DNA of 64,000 nucleotides from Gulosibacter chungangensis (GTDB lineage Bacteria; Actinomycetota; Actinomycetes; Actinomycetales; Microbacteriaceae). The translations under genes were made by a program, and so were the position numbers. Below are positions 34,943 through 43,360 of the stretch, in pieces. How positions within the stretch are numbered: the stretch's first letter is position 1; each line of letters begins with the position of its first letter. The DNA lies in NCBI RefSeq assembly GCF_008831155.1, contig NZ_WBKB01000001.1:434001-498000 (forward strand), read 5' to 3'. The notes below the pieces were generated by a model. It was not told where the DNA came from. It saw nothing but the letters and a program-made list of their open reading frames with translations, and made no database searches.

Positions 34943-36289
34943 GTGTCAACTACTCACGCTCAGCCGACGCTCACCCGCACGCTCAAGCTACCCTCGCTCG
35001 TACTCTTCGGGCTCGCATATCTCACCCCGCTCATCGTGCTGGGTATCTTCGGGGTCATCGCCACTGAGACGAGCGGTGCGAGCGCAAGCGCCTATCTCAT
35101 AGCGCTCATCGCCATGCTATTTACGGCGAACAGTTACGGACGAATGGCCAAGGCGTATCCAGTTGCAGGTTCCGCCTACACCTACGTACGCCGCACGATT
35201 GACGGTCGTGTCGGTTTCCTCGTCGGCTGGGCGATCATGCTCGACTATCTCTTCCTCCCGATGGTCATCTGGCTCATCGGCGGATCATATCTTCAGGCCC
35301 AGTTTCCCGGCGTGCCCATGCCTGTGTGGATTCTCGTCTTCATCCTCATCACCAGCGCGCTCAACATCATCGGTATCAAGGTCGCAGATCGCGCGAACCT
35401 CGTGCTCATGACGTTCCAGATCCTCGTCATCATTTTCTTCGTTGCACTGTCCATCGCAAATGTCGTGAGCGCCGACGGAGCGGGAGGCTTGGTGAGCGCT
35501 TCCCCGTTCGTCGGCATCGATGCCACATTCGCTGGCATCGCGGGTGGTGCAGCGATCGCCGCATACTCCTTCCTCGGCTTCGACGCGGTGACTACTCTCA
35601 CGGAGGAGACGATCGAGCCCCGCCGCACCGTGCCCAAGGCGATCCTGCTTGTCGCCCTCATCGGCGGTGGCATCTTCGTGATCGTCGCGTACGTGACACA
35701 ACTCGTGCATCCGGGCGGTGTCTTCGACAACGCGGATACCGCAGCTTTCGAGATCGCCACGCGCATCGGCGGTAATTTCTTCGGCGCCGTGTTCCTCGCC
35801 GCACTCGTCATCGCACAGTTCACCTCGGGCCTCGCGGCTCAAGCCTCGGGAAGCCGCCTCCTCTATGCGATGGGTCGCGACGGCGTACTCCCGAAGCGCA
35901 TTTTCGGCTCCCTGAGCGCGAAGTTTCGCACCCCCGTGTTTAGTATTCTCGCGATCTCCGTTGTCGGACTCATCGCGATCTTCATGGATGTGGCCACGTC
36001 AACCTCGTTCATCAACTTCGGCGCCTTCGTTGCCTTCATCATGGTGAACCTCTCGGTCATCGTCTACTGGGCGAAGGAACGACGCGAGGGACGGGCACAC
36101 AATGCGCTCCTGTATCTCGTAGCACCGATCATCGGCATGATCGTGATCGCTTACTTGCTTCTGCAACTCGACATCCACGCGATCACGCTCGGGTCGATCT
36201 GGCTCGGCGTCGGAATCATCGTGCTCGCCATCACCACGCGGGGTTTCACGAAACAACCGACCGAACTCGCCGTCGACACTGTCGACTAA
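34943..36289 (+). CDS. APC-family amino acid permease
   Basis: A 448-residue transporter with about twelve spans. Span 1 has GLAYLTPLIVLGIFGVIA. The segment GRMAKAYPVAGSAYTYVRR and the signature YSFLGFDAVTTLTEETIEPRRTVPKAI (after span 6) are typical of the APC superfamily, YveA/puuP-like branch. GTG 34943 follows GAGGAG. It lies 84 bp behind the nitrilase gene and likely imports its substrate or exports the product. An inverted-repeat region follows at 36312-36348. Confidence 0.92.
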   Translation: MSTTHAQPTLTRTLKLPSLVLFGLAYLTPLIVLGIFGVIATETSGASASAYLIALIAMLFTANSYGRMAKAYPVAGSAYTYVRRTIDGRVGFLVGWAIMLDYLFLPMVIWLIGGSYLQAQFPGVPMPVWILVFILITSALNIIGIKVADRANLVLMTFQILVIIFFVALSIANVVSADGAGGLVSASPFVGIDATFAGIAGGAAIAAYSFLGFDAVTTLTEETIEPRRTVPKAILLVALIGGGIFVIVAYVTQLVHPGGVFDNADTAAFEIATRIGGNFFGAVFLAALVIAQFTSGLAAQASGSRLLYAMGRDGVLPKRIFGSLSAKFRTPVFSILAISVVGLIAIFMDVATSTSFINFGAFVAFIMVNLSVIVYWAKERREGRAHNALLYLVAPIIGMIVIAYLLLQLDIHAITLGSIWLGVGIIVLAITTRGFTKQPTELAVDTVD

Positions 36290-36311
36290 GACACGGATGC
36301 ATGAATCCCGC

Positions 36312-36348
36312 GCTCAGGTCTCGCGTAGCGGGGTCTGAGCACGAGACC
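36312..36348. other. Interleaved inverted repeats downstream of permease
   Basis: GCTCAG (36312-36317) is complementary to CTGAGC (36335-36340), and GGTCTCG (36317-36323) is complementary to CGAGACC (36342-36348). The two helices overlap in order, so they can form only one at a time or as a strained pseudoknot. No T-run follows. They lie in the 136-bp gap before the PfpI gene. Confidence 0.45.
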
Positions 36349-36425
36349 GCATTCACGTATCCCGAAGCTTGCCGGACCACACTGCTCCTGTGGCCGGAAT
36401 CACCGGCCCGTGCAAAGGAGCAACC

Positions 36426-36989
36426 ATGTCGAAAGTCCTGATCCTCGCTGGCGATTTTTCCGAGACCCTCGAAGTGTTTTACCCCTATGAGCGCCTTCGC
36501 GAGGAGGGCTACGAACCCGTCATCGCCTCGCTAGAGAAGAAGCGCCTGCAGTTCGTGGTGCACGACTTCGAGCCCGGATATTTCACCTTCACCGAGAAGC
36601 CGGGGCACGGCTGGGACGCCGACATCGCGGTCGCTGACGTCAACCCCGCCGACTACGTCGCGCTCGTGATCCCCGGCGGGCGCGCGCCTGAGTACCTGCG
36701 TAACAACCCCGATGTGCAGCGCATCGTGCAGCATTTCTTCGGGGCGGATGCACCGGTCGCGTCGACCTGTCACGGCCCGCTGATCCTCGCGAAGTCGGGC
36801 GTGCTCTCGGGCCGCACCTCCTCCGGATTCCCTGAGGTCGCGCCCGATATCGAATCGGGCGGAGCAACCTACGAAGGTGGCCAGGCTGTCGTCGACGGCA
36901 ACCTCGTCACCTCGCGCGCGTGGAATGACAACGGCCCCTGGTTTGGCGCCTTTATCAAGCTGCTCCGCGAGCGCGCGCCCCTGGCCTAA
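36426..36989 (+). CDS. DJ-1/PfpI-family protein
   Basis: A 187-residue class-I glutamine-amidotransferase-like protein of the DJ-1/PfpI group. The nucleophile elbow is VASTCHGPLILA with Cys115 followed by His, and the conserved Glu15 near the N-terminus (ETLEVFYPYE) and VIPGGRAPEYLR match the family. ATG 36426 has AAAGGAG five bases upstream. Known members act as glyoxalases, chaperones or deglycases; some relatives with CHG act on small molecules. It is downstream of the nitrilase-permease pair and may be co-transcribed. A strong terminator follows at 37000-37037. Confidence 0.9.
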   Translation: MSKVLILAGDFSETLEVFYPYERLREEGYEPVIASLEKKRLQFVVHDFEPGYFTFTEKPGHGWDADIAVADVNPADYVALVIPGGRAPEYLRNNPDVQRIVQHFFGADAPVASTCHGPLILAKSGVLSGRTSSGFPEVAPDIESGGATYEGGQAVVDGNLVTSRAWNDNGPWFGAFIKLLRERAPLA

Positions 36990-36999
36990 CGAAAAAGAA

Positions 37000-37037
37000 A
37001 TCCGCCCCGAGCTGGCCGTGTGCAGCTCGGGGCGGAT
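37000..37037. terminator. Bidirectional terminator between PfpI and ferritin genes
   Basis: ATCCGCCCCGAGCT and AGCTCGGGGCGGAT form a perfect 14-bp stem with a 10-base loop, followed on the plus strand by CGTTCTTT and preceded by GAAAAAGAA, which gives a T-run on the minus strand. It serves both convergent genes. Confidence 0.9.
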
Positions 37038-37069
37038 CGTTCTTTGAGCCCGATCAGTCGGGCAAGTTT

Positions 37070-37576
37070 TTACTCGTCGGCGCTGTCCTTACGCTGGCCG
37101 AGTTCCTTGTCGAGGTTCAGCAGGCCCGAGCCGTCGCCGTCGAGAATCTCGATGCGGCCGATGATCTCGCTCACGGTCGATTCCTCCTCAACCTGCTCGT
37201 CGATAAACCAGTGCAGCATCGGACGCGAGTCAATGTCACCCACCTCATCGGCCACGCGGTACAGGTTACGGATCGCCTCCGACACCTTTTCTTCGTGGGC
37301 GAGGGATGCCTTAAACGCGTCGAGTGCGGTCTCCACGGTCGTGCCGGGAAGGTCAACCGTGCCGAGCACCGGGTGGTAGTCGCGGTCAAGTAGATACTGC
37401 GTGAACTTGGCAGCGTGCTCGAGTTCCTCTTCGGCCTGAGCCTGGAACCAGGCCGAGAAACCGGTGAGATCGATCGCCTCCATATCGACGGCGAGCTGAC
37501 GATAGACAAGAGAAGCGGTGTGCTCGAGGGTGATCTGTTTGTTAATCGCCTCGGCGTATTTCTGATCAATCTTCAT
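37070..37576 (-). CDS. ftn: Ferritin
   Basis: A 168-residue non-haem ferritin. The ferroxidase ligands are visible: Glu in INKQITLEHTASLVY, the ExxH in QAEEELEHAAKF, Glu in LAHEEKVSEAI and the late WFIDEQVEEE. Length and pattern match bacterial FtnA rather than bacterioferritin (no haem Met). ATG 37576 is used; the 62 residues upstream in the frame are not protein-like. It stores iron as ferric mineral. The palindrome CGACC-CTA-GGTCG at 37583-37595 lies just upstream and may be regulatory. The KUP pseudogene is divergent. Confidence 0.93.
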   Translation of the reverse strand: MKIDQKYAEAINKQITLEHTASLVYRQLAVDMEAIDLTGFSAWFQAQAEEELEHAAKFTQYLLDRDYHPVLGTVDLPGTTVETALDAFKASLAHEEKVSEAIRNLYRVADEVGDIDSRPMLHWFIDEQVEEESTVSEIIGRIEILDGDGSGLLNLDKELGQRKDSADE

Positions 37577-37698
37577 GAAAATCGACCCTAGGTCGCCAAT
37601 CTGCAAATTTGTCGTGCCTTGGGAACTCGACCCAGCGCATCCACCGGCCCAGCGAATCTGCCAGCCCAATCGCCAGGTCGCGGGTGTACGTTGTGACC

Positions 37699-39383
37699 AT
37701 GGCTGGGGCAAAGATGCCCGCCCATCGCAACAACCCGTAAGGCCCTCACTGGTCCTTGTCATCGGCGCGCTCGGCGTGGTGTTCGGCGATATCGGAACCA
37801 GCGCGATCTAGACCGTGACCGCGCTGTCTGCCGAGCAATCCGCATCCGGACACCTCGACCAAACCATTAGCTACGGAATGGTGTCGACCCTCATCTGGTC
37901 GCTCATCCTGATTGTCACGGTGCTGTACGTGACGATTTTGCTGCGCACCGACAACGCCGGCGAGGGCGGGCTGCTCGCCCTGCTGGGGCTCATCCGGCAG
38001 CTCCCCAACCGTGCCGCCCGGCGCGGAGTCTGGGTGGTCCTCGCCGGGGTGGGCGCCGCGATGTTTCTTGGCGACAGCATCATCACTCCCGCAATCTCCG
38101 TGCTCTCGGCGGTCGAGGGCCTTGAGCTATTAGACGCAAACCTGCACGCATGGATTGTGCCGATCACGATCGCGATCTTGCTCACTCTGTTCATATTGCA
38201 ACCCATCGGCATCCATCGCGTGGCGAAAGCCTTTGGCCCGATCATGCTGCTGTGGTTCGCGTGCATCGCGGGCTTCGGACTCCTTGCCGTCATCAAGCAA
38301 CCCTAGGTGCTCTGGGCGCTCTCACCGCACTGGATTCCACCGTACTTTGCCGCGCATCCACTCATCGCGTTTCTCTCGCTGGGCTCGGTGGTGCTGGCAA
38401 TAACCGGGTCCGAGGCGCTCTATGCCGTTATGGGCCACTTCGGCCGTAAAGCCGTGCGCCGGGCCTGGCAGTGGATCGTTTTCCCGGCCCTCACCTTGGC
38501 CTATTTGGGGCAGGCGGCGATGCTCACGCAGGGCGCGAGCGACCCCGGCGGCATATTCTTCGCGATGATGCCGCCGCCGCTGATTGCGCCAATGATTGTG
38601 CTGGCGACCGCGGCCACCGTGACCATCACGATCACCAGCAGCCTGTTCCTGGTGTACTCGACGCTCAAGCGCGATTTTGGCTGGCGGTTCTGGGTGGCGC
38701 TGGCAGTCTGGCTCGTGATCCTGGTATTCCTCACCGCAAACCTGCCCAAGATTGCCAGCGGCGGTTGGCTGCCGATTCTGATCGGTACGGTTATGTGCGC
38801 GCTGATGTTCTGTTGGCGCAGCGGTCGTCGGCAGCTGCAGCGTTGGCGGCAGCGCGAAGAAATGTCGCCGGCGCAGTTCCTTGACATTGTGGATGCTGGG
38901 GAAGTTACCCGGGTCGCTGGCACCGGGGTATTTGTCACCCCTTCCGCGGAGCGCATCCCCGTGGCACTTGGCGTCATGATGAATCAGCAGCACGCCCTGC
39001 CGCAGCAGGTCATCCTCTTCACCTGGGAGACCGCGCACGCGCCAGTGGTGGCCGACCACGAACGGCTCACGATCCGCGACATCCACAGCCCCGAACCGGG
39101 GATAGTGCTCCTCACAGCACGCTATGGGTACCGCGAGCGCATCCACCCCGTCCGCGCCCTCGAAGAGGCAGCCGCACTCGAACCGGGAATACTTCGCGGA
39201 CTCGACCTGAGCAAGGCGGTGTTCTACCTCCAGCTGCCGGTCGTCGAGGTGGTCACCCGCAGCCCGGCCCGATTCGCCCGCGAGGTCTTCGCGCTGTTGA
39301 CTCGGATGCGCACCGACCCGGTCAAGCAACTATCGCTGCCACGCGAACGCACGGTCATCATCGGTCGCGAAGCGCAACTCTAG
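37699..39383 (+). pseudogene. kup: KUP potassium transporter gene with two in-frame TAG codons
   Basis: The frame encodes a full-length KUP/HAK K+ symporter: GALGVVFGDIGTSAI (consensus GDIGTSPLYT), VLYVTILLRTDNAGEGGLLA, GDSIITPAISVLSAVEGL, VLAITGSEALYAVMGHFGRK and the C-terminal soluble segment. It is interrupted by TAG at 37809-37811, where the family has Tyr, and TAG at 38304-38306, where the family has Glu before VLWAL. The remaining 550 or so codons are intact in one frame. The only nearby ATG (37699) is in another frame and stops at 37738, so the N-terminus also seems frame-shifted. A decayed gene, a sequencing error or amber readthrough are the options; decay is the simplest. Confidence 0.85.
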
Positions 39384-39412
39384 CGCCCGCAGCATTGACA
39401 TGCTGAACGCTA

Positions 39413-39430
39413 TGTCTTGTGCATAAGATT
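39413..39430. promoter_or_regulatory. Putative operator, copy 1, of sugar ABC operon
   Basis: TGTCTTGTGCATAAGATT has the pattern TGTCT-n5-ATAAGA, shared with the site at 39474-39491. The inner bases TCTT/AAGA are complementary. It lies just upstream of the -35 box. Confidence 0.5.
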
Positions 39431-39435
39431 TCACC

Positions 39436-39465
39436 TTGCACATTGGCGCGCGCCGGTCGCATAAT
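39436..39465 (+). promoter_or_regulatory. Promoter of the sugar ABC operon
   Basis: TTGCAC (39436-39441) and CATAAT (39460-39465) are separated by 18 bases, 62 bp before the leader start codon at 39527. The two TGTCT-n5-ATAAGA sites lie on either side. Confidence 0.55.
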
Positions 39466-39473
39466 GGACGAAT

Positions 39474-39491
39474 TGTCTAACAGATAAGACA
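39474..39491. promoter_or_regulatory. Putative operator, copy 2, of sugar ABC operon
   Basis: TGTCTAACAGATAAGACA has perfect five-base outer arms (TGTCT/AGACA) and lies downstream of the -10 box, a repressor-like position. It matches copy 1 at eleven outer and inner positions. Confidence 0.55.
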
Positions 39492-39526
39492 TACATTTGC
39501 GCGAGGAAGCGCTGAAAGGAACCTCA

Positions 39527-39598
39527 ATGTGCAGCGCGGCACGCAGCCCCATATCGCGACACCACATCGCGAATCCCGAGAGCAGACGGCGCTCATGA
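39527..39598 (+). CDS. Possible 23-residue leader peptide of the sugar ABC operon
   Basis: ATG 39527 lies six bases behind AAAGGA and opens a 23-codon frame that begins MCSAARSPISRHHIAN and ends in several Arg codons. Its TGA at 39596-39598 overlaps the ATG at 39595 of the ATPase gene, an ATGA junction typical of translational coupling. The alternative reading is that translation starts at GTG 39529 and adds 22 residues to the ATPase. The ribosome-binding site favours ATG 39527, but this is not proven. Confidence 0.45.
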   Translation: MCSAARSPISRHHIANPESRRRS

Positions 39599-41091
39599 GC
39601 GACGCATTCTTACGCTTCGAAGACATCTCGATCAGCTTCCCCGGTGTGAAGGTGCTCGATGGCGTCTCCTTCGAGCTGCACGCCGGTGAAGTGCACGCGC
39701 TGATGGGCGAAAACGGTGCTGGCAAGTCCACGCTGATGAAGATCCTGATGGGTATTTATCACCCGGATGCGGGCAGCGTCGTCATTGGCGGCGAGCCCGC
39801 CGAGATCGCAAGCCCGAGCGACGCGCTCTCCCGCGGCATTTCGATGATCCACCAGGAACTGAACCCCGTCCTCGACATGCGCGTCTACGAGAACATCTAC
39901 CTCGGTCGGGAGCTTCGTTCCTCGCTCGGCCTTGCCGACGCCAAGCGGATGCGCACCGAAACGGATGCGCTCCTCAAGCGTCTCGAGATCCCCATCGATG
40001 GCAACCGGATGATGCGCACGCTCTCGGTGGCGCAAATGCAGCTCATCGAGATTGCCAAGGCCATCGCCTTCGACAGCAAGGTCGTGGTGATGGATGAACC
40101 GACCTCGGCAATCACCGAATCGGACGTGGAGATCCTCTTCCGCCACATCAACCGGCTCCGTGAATCGGGCGTGGGCATCATCTACATCTCGCACAAGATG
40201 GAAGAAATCTTCACCATCGCCGACACCATTTCGGTCTTGCGCGATGGTGCGCTCATCCGCACGGCCCCGGCTGCCGAACTCGATGAGCCGACGCTGATCA
40301 AGCTCATGGTGGGTCGCGATCTCGACGAGAACTTCCCCAAGCGCGAGGTCGAAATCGGCGAGCCTGTCCTGACTGTGCAGGGCTGGTCGAGTCCGCCACT
40401 GGTGAAAGACATCAGCATTTCGCTGCGCAAGGGCGAGGTGCTCGGCATCGGCGGTCTCGTCGGCGCTGGCCGCAGCGAATTTGTTGAGTCGCTCTTTGGC
40501 GTGCGCCCCGGCTCTTCGGAGGAGCCGATCCTGCTCAAGGGTAAGCCCGTGCGCATCCGCAAACCCATCGACGCGATCCGCTATGGGATCGCGCTCGTCA
40601 CGGAAGACCGCAAGGTCACCGGCCTCAACCTCGCCGGCTCCGTAGCCGAAAACATCACCCTGGTGAACCTCAACAAGCTCTTCCCCGCGGGGCTTCTGCG
40701 CACCCGCACCGAGACCAAAATCGCCAAGGACTATATCGACCGGTTGCGCATCCGCACCCCGAGCCACCAGCAGCTGGTCTCGCGGCTCTCGGGCGGCAAC
40801 CAGCAGAAGGTCGTGCTCTCGAAATGGCTGCTCACCGAGCCCGAGATCATCATCTTTGACGACCCCACCCGCGGGATCGATATCGGCGCGAAACGCGATA
40901 TCTACAACCTCATCGGGGAACTCGTCGAAAAGGGCCGCTCGGTGATCCTCATTTCCTCTGAAATGACCGAGCTCATGGGGCTCAGCGACCGCATCCACGT
41001 CTTCGCCGAAGGCCGCATCACCGGCACCCTCGACCGACCCGACTTCAACCAAGAGCGCATCCTCGAGCTCGCATCCCAATTCGGAGACTGA
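39595..41091 (+). CDS. Sugar ABC transporter ATP-binding protein (RbsA/MglA type)
   Basis: A 498-residue ATPase with two tandem nucleotide-binding domains. Domain 1 has Walker A GENGAGKST, Q-loop HQEL, a divergent ABC signature LSVAQMQ and Walker B VVVMDEPTSAI. Domain 2 has the degenerate Walker A GLVGAGRSE, signature LSGGNQQK and Walker B IIIFDDPTRGI. This asymmetry is typical of the CUT2 carbohydrate family. ATG 39595 overlaps the stop of a possible leader peptide; GTG 39529 is an alternative start. It is followed by the permease with a one-base gap. The substrate is ribose-, galactose- or inositol-like; the nearby inositol-like genes favour a polyol. Confidence 0.92.
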   Translation: MSDAFLRFEDISISFPGVKVLDGVSFELHAGEVHALMGENGAGKSTLMKILMGIYHPDAGSVVIGGEPAEIASPSDALSRGISMIHQELNPVLDMRVYENIYLGRELRSSLGLADAKRMRTETDALLKRLEIPIDGNRMMRTLSVAQMQLIEIAKAIAFDSKVVVMDEPTSAITESDVEILFRHINRLRESGVGIIYISHKMEEIFTIADTISVLRDGALIRTAPAAELDEPTLIKLMVGRDLDENFPKREVEIGEPVLTVQGWSSPPLVKDISISLRKGEVLGIGGLVGAGRSEFVESLFGVRPGSSEEPILLKGKPVRIRKPIDAIRYGIALVTEDRKVTGLNLAGSVAENITLVNLNKLFPAGLLRTRTETKIAKDYIDRLRIRTPSHQQLVSRLSGGNQQKVVLSKWLLTEPEIIIFDDPTRGIDIGAKRDIYNLIGELVEKGRSVILISSEMTELMGLSDRIHVFAEGRITGTLDRPDFNQERILELASQFGD

Positions 41092-41092
41092 C

Positions 41093-42076
41093 ATGACCAC
41101 CGCACCTACAACTTCGGAGACGAAGCCACAGCGCCGCCTGGCGAACGTAACCTGGGTCAACGATGCCGGCCTCGCGATCATCTTCGTGCTGCTGGTGATC
41201 GCGCTCACGCTGGCGTCGCCGAATAACTCCTTCATCAGCCTGAACAACATCTTCCTGATCCTGATTCAGACCGCGATCAACGGCATCCTCGCGATGGGCA
41301 TGATGTACGTGATCATCTCGGGGCAGATCGACCTCTCGGTGGGCTCCACCGTGGGCCTTGCGGGCGTGGCCGCGGCCATGTTCGCGCATCCGGGCGAATT
41401 CCCGCTCATCGTGCCGATCGTGGTCGGGCTGGGTGTGGGCATCCTCGTCGGACTCGTGAACGGTGTCGGTGTCGCCTACGGCGCGATCCCCTCCTTCATT
41501 ATCACCCTCGGTACGCTCACCGCGGTGCGCGGCATCGCGCTGATGGTGTCGGGCGGAGCCCCCGTCTCGAACCTCAGCCCCGAGTTCCAGTCGCTCGCTT
41601 CCGGCCGAGTCTTTGGCATCCCGGTACTCGCCATCTACTTCATTGTGATCGCCGTGGTTGCAGCCTTCGTACTGCGGAAGACCGTCTTCGGTCGTCGCAT
41701 CTACGCACTCGGCGGCAACCCGCACGCGGCCGAGGTCTCCGGCATCAATATCAAGCGGCTCACCATCGCGCCGTTCGTGATCGCCGGAACCCTCGCGGGC
41801 CTTGCGGGCGTACTGCTCGCATCCCGCACCTTCACCGGTTCGCCGACCGCGGGCCAGTCCTATGAGCTTGACGCCATTGCGGCGGTGGTCATCGGTGGTG
41901 TGAGCATGGCCGGTGGTCGCGGTAAAGCCTTCGGCGTGGTGATCGGCGCGCTGATGATCGCGGTGATCGCAAACGGCCTCGACATCCTCGGCATCGACTC
42001 GAACGTGCAGCTGATCATCAAGGGCGCGATCATCGCCCTCGCGGTGCTCATCGACGTGAAGGTGCGTCGCGACTAA
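41093..42076 (+). CDS. Sugar ABC transporter permease (RbsC type)
   Basis: A 327-residue membrane protein of the CUT2 family with about eight to ten spans. TAINGILAMGMMYVIISGQIDLSVG is the family signature in spans 2-3, and the late segment ALGGNPHAAEVSGINIKRL is the coupling-helix region that docks on the ATPase. ATG 41093 is one base after the ATPase stop, so the genes are co-translated. The partner binding-protein gene begins 95 bp downstream. Confidence 0.93.
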   Translation: MTTAPTTSETKPQRRLANVTWVNDAGLAIIFVLLVIALTLASPNNSFISLNNIFLILIQTAINGILAMGMMYVIISGQIDLSVGSTVGLAGVAAAMFAHPGEFPLIVPIVVGLGVGILVGLVNGVGVAYGAIPSFIITLGTLTAVRGIALMVSGGAPVSNLSPEFQSLASGRVFGIPVLAIYFIVIAVVAAFVLRKTVFGRRIYALGGNPHAAEVSGINIKRLTIAPFVIAGTLAGLAGVLLASRTFTGSPTAGQSYELDAIAAVVIGGVSMAGGRGKAFGVVIGALMIAVIANGLDILGIDSNVQLIIKGAIIALAVLIDVKVRRD

Positions 42077-42171
42077 GGACCGTCGCGCACCCCGCGCACT
42101 CTGCGCATCCTGCTCATCTCGAGCCGCCAACACTTCACCAATCCCCAAATCCCTTTGGAAGGAACCAAACC

Positions 42172-43128
42172 ATGGCCAAGAAATGGACCAAGATCACGAT
42201 CCTCGCGGCAACCGCCGCGCTGGCGCTCACCGGCTGTGCCAACGGCGGCACGAGCGACGGCGGCGAAACCGGTGCCGAAGGCGGCACCATCGCGCTGATC
42301 ATGAGCCACATGACCAATGAATTCACCACCACCGTCGCCTCCGCGGCCGAGGCGAAGGGCGAGGAACTCGGCTACGAGGTCACCGTCTTCGACAGCAATC
42401 AGGATGCATCCACCCAGGTGAGCCAGATCGAGCAGGCAGTCTCGCAGGGCTTCGACGGCATCCTCGTGGAGCCCGTCTCCACCGACGGTGTCGTGCCCGG
42501 CCTGATCGCCGCGAACGACGCGAACGTCCCGATCGCGACCATCGTGCAGAAGGCATCGCAGCAGGACCTCGCCGCGGCCTACATCGGCGGTAACGAGGTT
42601 GAGGCCGGCAAGCTGCAGATGGAGCAGGCCATCGAGGCAATCGGTGGCGAAGGCGACATTGCGATTCTCTACGGCCCGATGGGTAGTGACGCGCAGCTCG
42701 CCCGCAAGGAAGGCTACGACGCCGTCCTCGCCGAGAACCCGAACGTGAACGTGGTCTTCGACCAGACCGCGAACTGGGTCACCGCCGAGGCGCTCGAGCT
42801 CACCGAGAACTGGCTCTCCACCGGCACCGCGTTCACGGCGGTCGTCGCCCAGAACGACGGCATGGCCGTCGGTGCGGTGCAGGCGATCGAAAACGCTGGC
42901 AAGACCGGTGAGATCCAGGTGTTCGGTATCGACGCCACCGCCGACGGTGTCGCCGCGATCAACGCTGGTGGCCTCGCGGGCACCGTCTCGCAGGACACCG
43001 CCGGCATCGGTGAACTCGGTGTCGAGACCATGGTGCAGCTGATCAACGGTGAAGACGTGGAGGACGAAGTTCTCACCCAGGCCGAGTGGATCACCAAGGA
43101 CAACGTCGACTCGCTTGGTGGCGAGTAG
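42172..43128 (+). CDS. Sugar-binding lipoprotein of ABC transporter (RbsB type)
   Basis: A 318-residue extracytoplasmic solute-binding protein. The signal peptide ends in the lipobox LALTGC with Cys22 lipidated. The two-lobed periplasmic-binding-protein type-1 fold is visible: IALIMSHMTNEFTTTVASAA, QAVSQGFDGILVEPVSTDGV, AAYIGGNEVEAGKLQMEQA, AVVAQNDGMAVGAVQAIE and VFGIDATADGVAAINAG. ATG 42172 follows GGAAGGAA. High relative expression is expected because it has its own gap and a strong terminator downstream at 43171-43206. Confidence 0.93.
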   Translation: MAKKWTKITILAATAALALTGCANGGTSDGGETGAEGGTIALIMSHMTNEFTTTVASAAEAKGEELGYEVTVFDSNQDASTQVSQIEQAVSQGFDGILVEPVSTDGVVPGLIAANDANVPIATIVQKASQQDLAAAYIGGNEVEAGKLQMEQAIEAIGGEGDIAILYGPMGSDAQLARKEGYDAVLAENPNVNVVFDQTANWVTAEALELTENWLSTGTAFTAVVAQNDGMAVGAVQAIENAGKTGEIQVFGIDATADGVAAINAGGLAGTVSQDTAGIGELGVETMVQLINGEDVEDEVLTQAEWITKDNVDSLGGE

Positions 43129-43170
43129 GGCTTGGAGTAGCGAAAGTTTGGTCTAGCTAAATCAAACCGA

Positions 43171-43206
43171 AATCGGGCGGTGCCTCTGCGGAGGTGCCGC
43201 CCGATT
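43171..43206 (+). terminator. Rho-independent-type terminator of sugar ABC operon
   Basis: AATCGGGCGG and CCGCCCGATT form a perfect ten-base outer stem with a further inner CCTC/GAGG pairing, followed by GGGTTTCC. It lies 43 bp after the binding-protein stop. Confidence 0.85.
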
Positions 43207-43220
43207 GGGTTTCCTGGGTG

Positions 43221-43274
43221 TTGGATGCGTCGAGCGCGTTGGATGCGTCGAGGGAGTTGGCAGCGTCACGGGAC
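43221..43274. repeat. Three imperfect 18-bp tandem repeats
   Basis: The unit TTGGATGCGTCGAGSGMG occurs at 43221-43238 and 43239-43256, and a degenerate third unit lies at 43257-43274. They contain the GGATGC hexamer that is common in this genome. The gap 43207-43360 holds no gene. Confidence 0.7.
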
Positions 43275-43360
43275 GTTGCATGCGTGAACGGGTAACTGCG
43301 GCGAGGCGCGTTGGATGCGGCGAGAAGGTTAGCTGCGGCAATGACCGTTGGCTACTTCGC

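Noticed and set aside
37575-37811. 78-residue plus-strand open frame as an independent gene
   Set aside because: Its C-terminal half is the N-terminal KUP motif that ends at the first TAG; its N-terminal half is antisense to the ferritin leader.
39610-41250. 546-residue minus-strand open frame
   Set aside because: It is antisense to the sugar ABC ATPase, whose Walker motifs are intact.
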